This document shows, piece after piece, positions 1 to 8,093 of a stretch of 64,000 nucleotides of DNA. The position numbers and the translations under genes were made by a program. The notes beneath the pieces were generated by a model. It saw nothing but the letters and a program-made list of their open reading frames with translations. It was not told the origin of the DNA and searched no databases. Each line of letters opens with the position of its first letter. The stretch's first letter is position 1. This DNA is from Roseiarcus sp963822215 (GTDB lineage: Bacteria > Pseudomonadota > Alphaproteobacteria > Rhizobiales > Beijerinckiaceae): positions 62,001-126,000 of the forward strand of contig CAWGGX010000010.1 of the NCBI GenBank assembly GCA_963822215.1. Reading direction: 5' to 3'.

Positions 1-932
1 CGCCGGCGGCCATAGCCGTAGTAGGCGGTATGCTCGGCGCTGCCGCTCTCCTCGATCGACACCAGGGCGAGGTGGAGATCGCAGTCCGCCTCCGCGGCGG
101 CCTTGGTCAACACGGACGCTATGCCCGCGTCAGCGCCCTTGAGGGCGCCGAATGACAACCCCGCCGGCGTGTAGGCATGCTCCAGGGGCAGGATCAGCTT
201 GTCCGGCTCGTCCTCCGCGCCCGCCCAGCTGCGCAGCGCCTCCGCCGCCCGCTGTTCAACGGCGCGATAATCGGGAGCCTTCGGCGGTTGTCTTCTGTCG
301 ACGAAACGCAAATTGTAGACGAGGCAAAAGCGAAATCCCGTCGCAACCGGTCGCACTTCGTGCACGCAGTCGGCGTAGAAGCCCGCAAAGCCGATCTCCG
401 ACGGGTCCTCCGGACGCAGGTCGAGCGCCGCCTCGCGGCCGGCGTGCTTAACGACCAATTCGCCGCCTCGATGGGTCGAGGGCAGCACGAGCACCATTGT
501 CGCGAACATGCCGGGGACCTTCTCGGTGTCCCGGTGGTCGACGAAGAAACTACCGGCGTCGTAGACGAGAAGCTTGTAGAAGTCGGCTGCAAGCGGCCCG
601 CTCACGCCGAGGCCAAGGGCCACATCGGCGACGAGTTCACCCAGGGTCTTCTCCCAGTGACGCCCGCCAATCCGAACCTTGGCGGAATCGACCTGCCAGG
701 TTCTCCGGACGTCGCGATCGACCACCGTCTCCTCGCCCCGGCCATACGGGGCCGCCGCGGCGATTGCGATGAGCCGCTCAGTCTGGGCGGGCAAGATCGG
801 GAAGGCGATCCTGCCGACGCCGTCGACGTCGATCGCGGGCATGAACACCTCTCGAATTCCGCCGACGCAGAAGTCGCCTGGACGCTCGACGGAACGTAGG
901 CTCTCAACCAACTTGGCGCCGATCGACGACAT
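1..932 (-). CDS. 2OG-Fe(II) oxygenase family protein, 3' end outside window
   Basis: Leftward reading frame open from ATG at 932 to the window edge (310 codons, no stop). AAGGAG lies five bases before the ATG. The product has the prolyl-4-hydroxylase-like 2OG-Fe(II) dioxygenase core: HRD at residues 133-135 supplies two iron ligands, CVHEV carries the distal histidine (H191), and a candidate 2-oxoglutarate-binding arginine follows at about 201. The stretch between them, ending GGELVVKH, is typical of this fold. Such proteins hydroxylate proteins or small molecules using Fe(II), oxygen and 2-oxoglutarate; the substrate cannot be inferred. The family has long members with uncharacterised C-terminal regions, which fits the open end here. 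Confidence 0.8.
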   Translation of the reverse strand, partial: MSSIGAKLVESLRSVERPGDFCVGGIREVFMPAIDVDGVGRIAFPILPAQTERLIAIAAAAPYGRGEETVVDRDVRRTWQVDSAKVRIGGRHWEKTLGELVADVALGLGVSGPLAADFYKLLVYDAGSFFVDHRDTEKVPGMFATMVLVLPSTHRGGELVVKHAGREAALDLRPEDPSEIGFAGFYADCVHEVRPVATGFRFCLVYNLRFVDRRQPPKAPDYRAVEQRAAEALRSWAGAEDEPDKLILPLEHAYTPAGLSFGALKGADAGIASVLTKAAAEADCDLHLALVSIEESGSAEHTAYYGYGRR

Positions 933-1152
933 CCCAACTCCTTGCAAAGTTGGCCGGGGCATATGAGAAAGCGCTCGGCCGTCCCGCCAAGATAACAAGA
1001 GAACGCATGCGCGAGAAATCCCGGTCATGCGTCATCAGGGCGGTCACGCTTATCGCCAATGCGCTCGTCGCATGAACGGCGTCCGCCAGCTAAAGGCGAA
1101 GCGAGACACCGGGGCAGGGCGCCCGGCGTCACGGTTCGCAGATGTATCCTGA
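933..1152. other. intergenic stretch, no gene seen
   Basis: Between the oxygenase start and the IS6 element. It holds the oxygenase leader and short inverted GC-rich words (for example around the two CGCATGCG/CATGCG runs near 1003-1075) that look like a degenerate dispersed intergenic repeat. No convincing coding frame or RNA gene was seen. Confidence 0.3.
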
Positions 1153-1960
1153 GGGCGTTGTCACGCCGGGTTGGGCTTGCGGTCCGACCCGTGGCCGAAT
1201 AACCGAGCGGATGAAGAAAATCACCTACAGCGGGTATCGCTTCCCGCCCGAGATCATTCACCAAGCAATATGGCTCTACCTCCGGCTCACCCTCAGCCTG
1301 CGTGACGTCGAAGGCTTGTTGGTGGAACGCGGAGTGGCGGTGTCCTATGAGACGGTTCGGCGTTGGGTAAACCATTTCGGACCGATGATCGCGGCCGACC
1401 TACGAAAGCGTCGCCTCAAGCCTCACACGACTTGGCATCTCGATGAGGTCTATCTGAAAATCGACGGCCGAATGGTCTACCTTTGGCGAGCCGTCGACAC
1501 CGAAGGCGAGGTCCTCGATGTGCTGGTCCAGTCCGGGCGAAACAAGCATGCCGCGCTGAAACTGATGCGCAAGCTCTTGAAGAAGTATGCCTTTGTTCCA
1601 GAGCGGTTGGTCACCGACGACTTGCGATCGTACAGCGCCGCGGCCCGGGACCTGGGGATCGAAGGTCGGCACGAACGGGGGCGACGGAAGAACAACAGAG
1701 CTGAGAATTCGCATCAGCCGACGCGGCGGCGGGAACGCAAGATGCAGCGGTTCAAGAGCGCCGGCTCCGCGCGGAGATTCCTGTCGAGCCATGCTGCCGT
1801 CTACAACACGTTCAACGTCCAACGCCATCTCACGTCAGCCCAAACGCACCGCACGCTCCGCGCCGCGGCGATGGACACGTGGCGGACCGCAGTCGCAGCG
1901 GCCTGACAATTCCTGAGACGGAGACACTTCGCACTCGCCGCACGGCAACGTGACAACCCC
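1153..1960 (+). mobile_element. IS6-family insertion sequence
   Basis: Boundaries come from a short imperfect inverted repeat: the left end starts GGGCGTTGTCACG and the right end, read inward, starts GGGGTTGTCACG. It contains a single transposase gene. The right end cuts the ISKra4 transposase at 1960/1961. No 8-bp target duplication is visible and the missing 3' part of the ISKra4 gene is not found on the left, so a deletion or cointegrate-type rearrangement accompanied or followed insertion. The exact left boundary is uncertain by a few bases. Confidence 0.6.
1211..1906 (+). CDS. tnp: IS6-family transposase
   Basis: 231-residue DDE transposase. The acidic residues are visible as HLDEVY (D78), LVTDD (D136) and the RAENSHQPTRRRER segment (E165 or E175), the family signature of IS6/IS26-type enzymes. 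An N-terminal helix-turn-helix region precedes the catalytic core. ATG at 1211 was chosen because IS6 proteins normally begin about 70 residues before the first aspartate; the frame is open further upstream to 1142 without family similarity. The gene appears intact, so it could still mobilise DNA by replicative cointegrate formation. Confidence 0.9.
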   Translation: MKKITYSGYRFPPEIIHQAIWLYLRLTLSLRDVEGLLVERGVAVSYETVRRWVNHFGPMIAADLRKRRLKPHTTWHLDEVYLKIDGRMVYLWRAVDTEGEVLDVLVQSGRNKHAALKLMRKLLKKYAFVPERLVTDDLRSYSAAARDLGIEGRHERGRRKNNRAENSHQPTRRRERKMQRFKSAGSARRFLSSHAAVYNTFNVQRHLTSAQTHRTLRAAAMDTWRTAVAAA

Positions 1961-3024
1961 TCGACCAGACATTCGATGTCATCGACGGCATCGGGAGCAT
2001 TGCCGTGCCACAGCAACCATTTGATCCGCTCCAGCGCGGCTGCCTTGGCCTCGGCTGTGGCGGTTTCAGTCCGCGCACTCTTGATCATTTGCCGCAGCAC
2101 GGTCAGCCGCATGGCGACGTGGAACCAATCCAACACATGCTCGGCTTCCGGCGCGATGTTCTGCTGCAGGCGCCGAAGCGTATCAGCGCCGTCCGATAAG
2201 AAGACAACCTGTTGCCGAGGCTGCATTCCCTGTTGACGAAGCGTGTCGACGAGCCGCGCACGCGGTTGGTCGTCCACCGTCTGGACGAAAGCGAAACAGC
2301 GTCCGGACGGATCCGGTGCGCGGCCATCGCGATGGAACGAGACCAGGCTCTTGCCGGCTACGACTTCGAACCAGTTCTTGTCGCGGCCGCGGACGTAGCC
2401 GCCGTCGATGCCGACGAACAGCGGGCCATCCGGCGGCGCGTTGCTCACGCTGGGCCGCTCGTCGAGCTTTATGCTCGTCGGCGCCGAGGCGAGCTCCGCT
2501 TCGTGCGCTTCAGCGACCCGGAAGAGATGCCGCCGGACCCGCTCGGCGCCGATCGGTCGCTCGAGCGGGAGCAGTTCGCTCAGCAGTCCGACCGTCAGGC
2601 CATAGGAAACCAGCGAGGGGAATTTGGTCTCCAGATACAGCATCTCCGGACTGACGCGTTCACGCGGCAGCTCCGCCAGCGGGCTCATCGAGCCCGCCGG
2701 CTTCTTGGCGCACAGACAGGTTCGGAGCCGCTCGCTGTCGAGCCGCAGGGCGCCAAATGGCGTCCGGAACACGATACGATGACGGCCCTTGAGCGAACGC
2801 CGGCGGCCACAGTCGGGGCAGGCGCGCTGATCGGCCCGCCACTGCGCGACTTGAGCGCCAGCGAGCACCTGCTGGATGCCGCCAGTGATCGCTTTAGCTT
2901 CCTCCGGGGATAGCCCCAGGGCTTCAGGGCAGAGCCGGCCACGGTCGATCCGGACGATCTCGTGGACATCTCGTCGGTCGCCAGCCTCGTCGACGAGAAC
3001 GACCTGTATTGCCATCCGGATCAT
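1961..3024 (-). pseudogene. ISKra4-family transposase, C-terminus removed by IS6
   Basis: The frame starts at ATG 3024 and shows the ISKra4 layout: an N-terminal zinc-binding segment (CPDCGRRRSLKGRH), then FVGIDGGYVRGRDKNWFEVVAGK around residue 205, an aspartate-containing LSDGADTLR, and a helical stretch ending DDIECLVEG. At 1960 the sequence turns into the IS6 end, so roughly the last 50-100 residues with the final catalytic glutamate are missing. The frame stays open through antisense IS6 sequence to 1801, which is chance. The element is therefore inactive unless complemented. Confidence 0.85.
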
Positions 3025-3066
3025 GGGGACCCCCGCTCTATCGTGAATGCCTGCCGCAACGCGGCG

Positions 3067-3420
3067 TTACTCAAGGCGGGCGAGAAACCTTCGGTGAGAA
3101 AGGGCTCCCGGGCCTTCAGGCGGGACACAGTCCGAGCGCTCTTCGGGATCGTCCAGGGCGGTGGCGTCGCCGTTACTGACCCGCCGCAGGACGGCGACGA
3201 CCGCGTCCACATCATCGGCCATCTCCCAGCCGACGGCATCACGACGCCGTTCTGCATAAGCCTGCGGTCCACCGCAGCCGTCCGGGGGACCAGCCTGTCG
3301 GCCCGCAATACAAACGGGGATACGATGATTCTCGCGGGGGGCTGCCTGGATTACCCGCTCGACCCGCACCTCGATCTGCCATCCAGCGAGCTTGTTGCAT
3401 GGAGGCATTGAGTGACGCAT
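3067..3420 (-). pseudogene. pRiA4b ORF-3-like protein, N-terminally truncated remnant
   Basis: The frame contains IEVRVERVIQ, then a PPDGCGGPQAYAERR motif and an acidic C-terminal segment (PEERSDCVPPEGP). This pattern, a beta-rich start followed by PP(E/D)xCGG and an acidic tail, is that of the plasmid pRiA4b ORF-3 family (PF07929-like), which often sits beside transposases. The N-terminal part is missing at the junction with IS5 near 3420. It lies just upstream of the ISKra4 transposase in the same direction, so the two may be parts of one element. No function is known. Confidence 0.5.
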
Positions 3421-3442
3421 TTGCTCGGCGAGGCGGTATCAC

Positions 3443-4411
3443 TCAAGCGACGCGGAGGAATATGGCTTGCCCGAACTCGCGCATTCGGTTGAGCGATTTG
3501 ACCGCGATGGCGACCTCGGTCGCACGTCGGGCGTCGTGGCGTGAATTGAGCGCGTCGCCGATGACCCGTTTGTAACGGCTTATGGCCGCCTCTACCTTGG
3601 AGCGCTTGTTGTAGCCGGAGGCCTTCTGCCAATTCATCCGCCCGTGCTCTTCGACCCAAAGGATATGCCGATCGCGTTGGGTCGGCGATGTTGCAGCAGT
3701 TGGTCCAGTTACGGCCCCCTTGCAGGGAGGAACGACGAACTTGGCGCTTGGGTTTCCGGCCAGAACGGCGTCGAGAACGGAAGCCCGATCGTAAGCGCCA
3801 TCGGCCATGAACGAGGCCGGCGCCTCGTCCAATTGCTCCAGCAAGGTCTCGACATGCGCGGCGTCATCGACATCCTTGTTGGTCAGATCAAATGCGACGA
3901 TCTCCCCGCTGCCGGCGTCAATGCCAATATGCAGCTTTCGCCAAGCGCGGCGTTGGGCCGTCCCGTGCTTTTCAAACAGCCATTCGCCGGCGCCGCGCAA
4001 TTTCAGTCCAGTGCTATCGACGATCAAGTGAAGATCGCTGGTCTTGTTTCTCCGGGGCATTTGAACCGGCAATCCACACGCCCGCCGGCTCAACGTCGTA
4101 TGATCAGGGACGGGCAGGTCGATCTTCAGCATTCGCATGATCGAGCCAATCAACCCTTCGCTCTGGCGAAGCGCCAATCGAAACACCGCTCGCAAAGTCA
4201 GTGCGGTTTCGATGGCAAGGTTCGAATAATGCCGCTGACCGCACGGCGTTGTTCGCGGCTGCGCCTTCCAACCCGCAATCGCATCTGGCGTAAACCAGAT
4301 TGTTAGGCTCCCGCGATTGCGAAGCGCTGTGTCATAGTCACGCCAGTTCGTCACTCGATGCCGCTGACGTGGAATGTGGCGTCGGCCTTTGGAATGGAGT
4401 TTGAACGGCAC
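3443..4411 (-). CDS. tnp: IS5-family transposase
   Basis: 322-residue DDE transposase of the IS5 family. Catalytic acids are seen in LIVDSTGLK (first D), FMADGAYD (second D) and KVEAAISRYKR (E, followed by the family Y-R-K-type helix). The N-terminus RRHIPRQRHRVTNWRDYD matches the usual start of this subgroup, which favours GTG at 4411. A longer frame reaches 4492 but those 27 codons lie inside the neighbouring IS3 terminus. IS3 begins nine bases upstream of the GTG, so the natural IS5 leader has been replaced by the IS3 end, which may alter its expression. Confidence 0.88.
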   Translation of the reverse strand: MPFKLHSKGRRHIPRQRHRVTNWRDYDTALRNRGSLTIWFTPDAIAGWKAQPRTTPCGQRHYSNLAIETALTLRAVFRLALRQSEGLIGSIMRMLKIDLPVPDHTTLSRRACGLPVQMPRRNKTSDLHLIVDSTGLKLRGAGEWLFEKHGTAQRRAWRKLHIGIDAGSGEIVAFDLTNKDVDDAAHVETLLEQLDEAPASFMADGAYDRASVLDAVLAGNPSAKFVVPPCKGAVTGPTAATSPTQRDRHILWVEEHGRMNWQKASGYNKRSKVEAAISRYKRVIGDALNSRHDARRATEVAIAVKSLNRMREFGQAIFLRVA

Positions 4412-4495
4412 GACCGATCTGAACTGGACCCTATTCGTGGGACCACGGGAGGTCGGATTTAAGGTGTAATCTCGCCTGCCCTTGTCTTTCATGAA

Positions 4496-4784
4496 TCAAG
4501 CCGTTTCTTGCTGCTTCTGCCTCTGCTGTGGGTATGTGGGCAACGCGTTTGCGTTGTCCAAGCGAAGCGGCATATCCACAGCCCTCGCCGCCGCCTCGGT
4601 CTTGTCCATGCCGGCGCGCCACACCGCCATCGGCATCTGGTTGTTCATCGCCTGGTGCGGGCGCCGAAAGTTGTAAAAGGTCATCCAGGAGCCGATGCCG
4701 GCCCGCGCCTCGCGGCCGTCGGCGTAGGCTTTCAGATGCACCTCTTCATACTTGATGGAGCGCCACAGCCGTTCGATGAAGATG
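4496..4784 (-). pseudogene. IS3 orfB, C-terminal half (displaced)
   Basis: Encodes IFIERLWRSIKYEEVH, then SWMTFYNFRRPHQAM and ending QKQQETA: the rve-domain C-terminus of an IS3 orfB with its catalytic glutamate in FIERLWRS. It continues exactly from the N-terminal half ending at 8104-8106; together they read RGRFMD-NIFIERL without loss of a residue. The frame from 4784 out to 4831 belongs to the inserted element. There is no start codon of its own, so it is silent as it stands. Confidence 0.92.
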
Positions 4785-4796
4785 TTGGACTGTATC
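4776..4796. other. attL-like left junction of the serine-recombinase element
   Basis: IS3 sequence GATG is followed by TT (4785-4786) and then by element sequence GGACTGTAT. The same TT occurs at the other junction (8104-8105). Joining the IS3 sides through one TT rebuilds an uninterrupted orfB, so TT is the best candidate for the 2-bp crossover core typical of serine recombinases. The next base, G, is also shared, so the core could be TG. Confidence 0.75.
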
Positions 4797-4818
4797 GCCA
4801 ACAGCACCCTGTGCCGGG

Positions 4819-5100
4819 GTGTCGACGACAAAGGCCACCATTACCCACCCCTTCCTGCCGACGAGCGGAAGAGAGATCGATGTCGTCGGACGCGTGAAGC
4901 ACTGGGGTGAGGACCGTGTCGTCTATCTGAACGACGGCGGCCGGGTGCAATCGATTTCCGCAGCGTTCACCGACATTGGCCAAGAAGACGACTTCCGGCG
5001 CATCGCTGCTGGTCGGGCTGCGTTCCGTTCCTGTGATCTGCTGGAGCTGTGCCGCCGGCTTGACGCCCTCCTGTGCGTCCCAGCCGCTGGACGTGTGTAA
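4819..5100 (+). CDS. DUF5372-like small protein
   Basis: 93 codons from GTG 4819, beginning 31 bp inside the element. The product starts with a beta-rich ITHPFLPTSGREIDVVGRVKHWGEDRVVYLND segment (given here as a description of residues 8-39) and ends with a short leucine/arginine helix. The order HPFxPxxG...W...V.Y.N matches small DUF5372-type proteins that I recall next to recombinase genes; this is recognition from memory, not a search. No catalytic residues are seen. The fold suggests a nucleic-acid-binding or recombination accessory protein, but this is inference. Confidence 0.6.
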   Translation: MSTTKATITHPFLPTSGREIDVVGRVKHWGEDRVVYLNDGGRVQSISAAFTDIGQEDDFRRIAAGRAAFRSCDLLELCRRLDALLCVPAAGRV

Positions 5101-5208
5101 ATCAAATTACGCCGCGCATGTAAAGTCCATTATGCCGTATCTGAGGGAACCCTGAGCATTAATCACGACATAGGCGGTGCATTTTGGCCGGTTCTTGGGG
5201 AATGGTGG

Positions 5209-5237
5209 TTGACACAGTGTCACGTGCGGCGTATTTA
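5209..5237 (+). promoter_or_regulatory. sigma70-type promoter for the HTH-recombinase genes
   Basis: A consensus -35 hexamer TTGACA (5209-5214) is followed after exactly 17 bp by TATTTA (5232-5237). It lies 25 bp upstream of the GTG start of the HTH gene, in a 160-bp gap that is AT-richer than its surroundings. This is the best promoter seen in the window. Confidence 0.65.
5210..5222. promoter_or_regulatory. perfect palindrome overlapping the -35 box, candidate operator
   Basis: TGACAC-A-GTGTCA, a perfect 13-bp palindrome, overlaps the -35 hexamer and extends into the promoter spacer. A protein bound there would block RNA polymerase. The HTH gene immediately downstream is the obvious candidate ligand, giving autoregulation; that assignment is inference. 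Confidence 0.55.
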
Positions 5238-5261
5238 TATTTACACACGGTGGAGCTGACA

Positions 5262-5720
5262 GTGGCCAAGGCAAAGTCCAGGAATGAAAAGAGGGAGGCG
5301 CTGGCTCGCGATGGCGCACTCAATCTCCATCCCGAAGCGGTCCGCGATGCCTTGTTCGCCGACAACGCCTTTTTCGATCCCGCCGACCTGGTGCAGGTTC
5401 GCTACGAGATGGTGCGGCGCCATGAGGTGGACGACCAGGCGATCAGCGAGGTTGCGGCAAACTTCGGCGTGTCGCGGCCAACCTTCTACAAGGCGCAGGC
5501 GGCGCTGGCGACTGCAGGGCTTGCTGGATTGCTTCCCAAGCAGCGCGGGCCGAAGGGCGGGCACAAACTGTCGCAGGAGATGCTCGCGTTCGACACCGAG
5601 TTGCGAGCCGGGAGCCCGGTCATAACCATGCCCGAACGGCTCGCCGCCCTCGAGGCTCGGTTCGATGTCAGAGTCCACCGACGTAGCCTGGAACGTGCTG
5701 TGGCGCGTAAAAAAAATTGA
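5262..5720 (+). CDS. helix-turn-helix protein of the recombinase element
   Basis: 152 residues from GTG 5262, preceded by GGAG at six bases; upstream in-frame codons back to 5184 cover the promoter and were excluded. Residues about 55-80 (AISEVAANFGVSRPTFYKAQAAL) form a clear helix-turn-helix, followed by GLLPKQRGPKGGHKL, a layout seen in transposon-encoded HTH proteins. The gene ends in a run of eight A residues (5709-5716) and its TGA overlaps the TTG start of the next gene (TTGA). It probably controls the element's promoter or assists the recombinase. Confidence 0.75.
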   Translation: MAKAKSRNEKREALARDGALNLHPEAVRDALFADNAFFDPADLVQVRYEMVRRHEVDDQAISEVAANFGVSRPTFYKAQAALATAGLAGLLPKQRGPKGGHKLSQEMLAFDTELRAGSPVITMPERLAALEARFDVRVHRRSLERAVARKKN

Positions 5721-6019
5721 CGGACGCCGATCTGTCCTTCGCCGCCGGCCAGCCGGCCGCCGCCTACGAAGCCCTGCGCGCGGCCGTCTTGAGTGGCCAC
5801 TCGAACGGCCAGCGCGGCCTCGCCATCCTTGTTCACCGCGGGCTTGCGGCATGGGCCGGCGAGCTGAAGCCGGAGGCGCCACCTGCGTCGCCATCGTCCA
5901 CGACGCCCGGCCCGTCCATTCGTTCGGCCGCTCCGGCATCGACGCCGAACGAACTCACCCGCGTTCTGGCCGGAATCATCGTTGCTCTGACGACAGGGGA
6001 CATCCATGCACATGCCTGA
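5717..6019 (+). CDS. 100-codon protein in the -1 frame after the HTH gene
   Basis: The frame opens with TTG at 5717, inside the stop codon of the HTH gene, and lies in its -1 frame. The sequence before it, A-AAA-AAT, fits the X-XXY-YYZ pattern of a -1 slippery heptamer. It may therefore be made by coupled initiation at TTGA or as a C-terminal extension of the HTH protein. The first 50 residues are alanine-rich and helical (AAAYEALRAAVLSG), the rest proline/serine-rich, with a hydrophobic tail. It overlaps the recombinase start by 14 bp. Function unknown. Confidence 0.55.
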   Translation: MTDADLSFAAGQPAAAYEALRAAVLSGHSNGQRGLAILVHRGLAAWAGELKPEAPPASPSSTTPGPSIRSAAPASTPNELTRVLAGIIVALTTGDIHAHA

Positions 6020-8081
6020 CCTCAAGGTCACTGCCGACCACCTGCACCGCGATGCCTATCTCTACGTCCGCCAATCCACCCTTCGGCAAGTCGCCGAGAA
6101 CGTCGAGAGCACGCATCGCCAATACGCGTTGCGCGACCGAGCCGTGGCGGCGGGCTGGCCGGTCGAGCGGATCCATACGATCGACAACGACCTCGGCAAA
6201 TCCGGTTCGAGCGCAACGGCGCGCGATGGCTTCCAGCACCTCGTCAGCGAGGTCGCTCTGGGCAGGGCCGGCATCGTCATGGGCTTGGAGGTCTCCCGAC
6301 TGGCGCGCAACTCGGCCGATTGGCACCGCTTGATCGAACTCTGTTCCTTGAGCGGCACCCTCATTCTCGACGAAGACGGCATCTATGACCCCGTCTCCTT
6401 CAACGACCGGCTCCTGCTCGGCCTCAAAGGGACGATGAGCGAGGCCGAGTTGCACCTTATCAGGGCACGTCTGCGTGGCGGAATCCTCAACAAGGCGCGC
6501 CGCGGCGAACTCGAGATCCGGCCGCCGGTCGGCTTGCTCTATCGTCCCGACGGCAAGATCGTGCTCGACCCCGACATCGAGGTGCAGAGCGCGATCCGCA
6601 TGCTGTTCGACACCTTCGATCGAACCGCCAGCGCCATGAAGACGGCCCGCTTTCTTCGCGAGCAAGGCCTGCAGTTCCCGTCGCGACTGCAGTCCGGCCC
6701 CAACAAAGGCGAACTCGTTTGGGCGCTGCCCAATCATGCTCGGGTCCTGCAGGTCCTGCATAATCCACGCTATGCCGGGGCCTTCGTCTTCGGCCGAATG
6801 CGCAGCCGCCGGCGTCCCGATGGCAGCACCGCCATCATCAAACTGCCCAGAGGAGAGTGGCAGTTCGTCATCAAGGGCGCGCATGCCGGGTACATCGACT
6901 GGGAGCGCTTCGAAGCCATCCAACAGCGCTTGACCGACAATGGCGGCGCCTTCCGAGCCGATCGCCGCAGCGGGCCACCCCGCGAAGGCCCGGCCCTATT
7001 GCAGGGCCGGGTGCTGTGCGGCATTTGCGGTGAGCGAATGGGTGTCCAGTATCATCGCAGGCGCGGCGACGAATACGGGCGACCCGACTATGTCTGCCAG
7101 GAGCTCCTCGTTCGCCGGGGCGGCAAGATCTGCCAGACCGTGCCCGGCAAGGCAGTCGACGCGGCAATCGGCGCCCTTCTCGTCGAGTTGGTCACACCAA
7201 TGAATCTGGAGGTGACGCTGGCCGTCCAGCAAGAACTCGAAAGCCGCGCCGCCGAGATCGATACGGCGCGCCGCCAGCATGTCGAACGCACCCGCTATGA
7301 GGTCGAACTGGCGCGCCGCCGCTATATGAACGTCGACCCCGACAATCGCCTCGTCGCCAACTCGCTCGAAGCCGAATGGAATGAAAAGCTCCGTATCCAC
7401 AGCGATGCCGCCGCCGAGTATGATCGCCGGGCCCGCGAGCAGGCCGCCGCATTGGATGAGCAAGCGCGTCTGCGCATTCGCGAACTCGCCGAACAATTCC
7501 CCCGCGTCTGGAATGATCCCCGCGTGCCCTCGGCCGAACGCAAACGCATCTTCCGTCTGCTCGTCGAAGATATAACCTTGCAGAAAGGCCAGACCACGAT
7601 CACCGCCAATCTGCGCCTGTCTGGCGGCGCCACCCGTACCCTGGTGCTGCCACGTCCGTTGTCCATCGCCGATATCCGTAGGGTCAAAGCGGAGATCGTC
7701 GCCGAAGTCGATCACCTCTTGAACCATCATAACGATCCTGAAATCGCCGAAATCCTGAACGGCCGAGGCTTCCGCACCGGAGAGGGCTTGCCCTACGATG
7801 CCAGAAAGATTCACGACATCCGCAAAAACCATAGCCTATCAAGCCGTCCCGATCGCCTTCGTCGGCTCGGCATGCTCACAACACGTCAACTTGCCGACCA
7901 CTTCGAAGTCTCGCAGTCAGCCATCCAAAAATGGGGCCGGCAGGGGCTGATCAAGAAATCCTACCACGACGGCTTGCGTGACCTATGGGAAGTCCCCGCT
8001 GAACAAATCGTCGTGAAGGGGCGCCCCGGCCGGCCAGCCTCGGCCCATCTCGCCCCAATTGGTACGCCACCATCCGAATGA
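6006..8081 (+). CDS. large serine recombinase
   Basis: 691 residues. The resolvase domain starts about residue 18 with YLYVRQS, S24 being the likely nucleophile; EVSRLARN supplies R98 and R101. A recombinase domain follows (residues about 165-310), then a zinc ribbon with C338, C341, C364 and C376, a coiled-coil segment (about 385-490) and a C-terminal HTH-like part (MLTTRQLADHFEVSQSAIQKW, residues near 620). These are the parts of a phage-integrase-type large serine recombinase, which cuts at a 2-bp core and joins DNA through a phosphoserine link. It is the only recombinase of the element and should be its integrase. Confidence 0.93.
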   Translation: MHMPDLKVTADHLHRDAYLYVRQSTLRQVAENVESTHRQYALRDRAVAAGWPVERIHTIDNDLGKSGSSATARDGFQHLVSEVALGRAGIVMGLEVSRLARNSADWHRLIELCSLSGTLILDEDGIYDPVSFNDRLLLGLKGTMSEAELHLIRARLRGGILNKARRGELEIRPPVGLLYRPDGKIVLDPDIEVQSAIRMLFDTFDRTASAMKTARFLREQGLQFPSRLQSGPNKGELVWALPNHARVLQVLHNPRYAGAFVFGRMRSRRRPDGSTAIIKLPRGEWQFVIKGAHAGYIDWERFEAIQQRLTDNGGAFRADRRSGPPREGPALLQGRVLCGICGERMGVQYHRRRGDEYGRPDYVCQELLVRRGGKICQTVPGKAVDAAIGALLVELVTPMNLEVTLAVQQELESRAAEIDTARRQHVERTRYEVELARRRYMNVDPDNRLVANSLEAEWNEKLRIHSDAAAEYDRRAREQAAALDEQARLRIRELAEQFPRVWNDPRVPSAERKRIFRLLVEDITLQKGQTTITANLRLSGGATRTLVLPRPLSIADIRRVKAEIVAEVDHLLNHHNDPEIAEILNGRGFRTGEGLPYDARKIHDIRKNHSLSSRPDRLRRLGMLTTRQLADHFEVSQSAIQKWGRQGLIKKSYHDGLRDLWEVPAEQIVVKGRPGRPASAHLAPIGTPPSE

Positions 8082-8093
8082 GGTGCAGTATGA

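Noticed and set aside
177..899. 240-codon rightward frame at the window start
   Set aside because: Antisense to the 2OG-Fe(II) oxygenase, whose iron-binding residues and ribosome site are clear.
4785..4798. Inverted terminal repeats as evidence that the 3.3-kb element is a DDE transposon
   Set aside because: The only symmetry is short and centred on the joined ends, there is no target duplication beyond TT(G), and the only recombinase is of the serine type.
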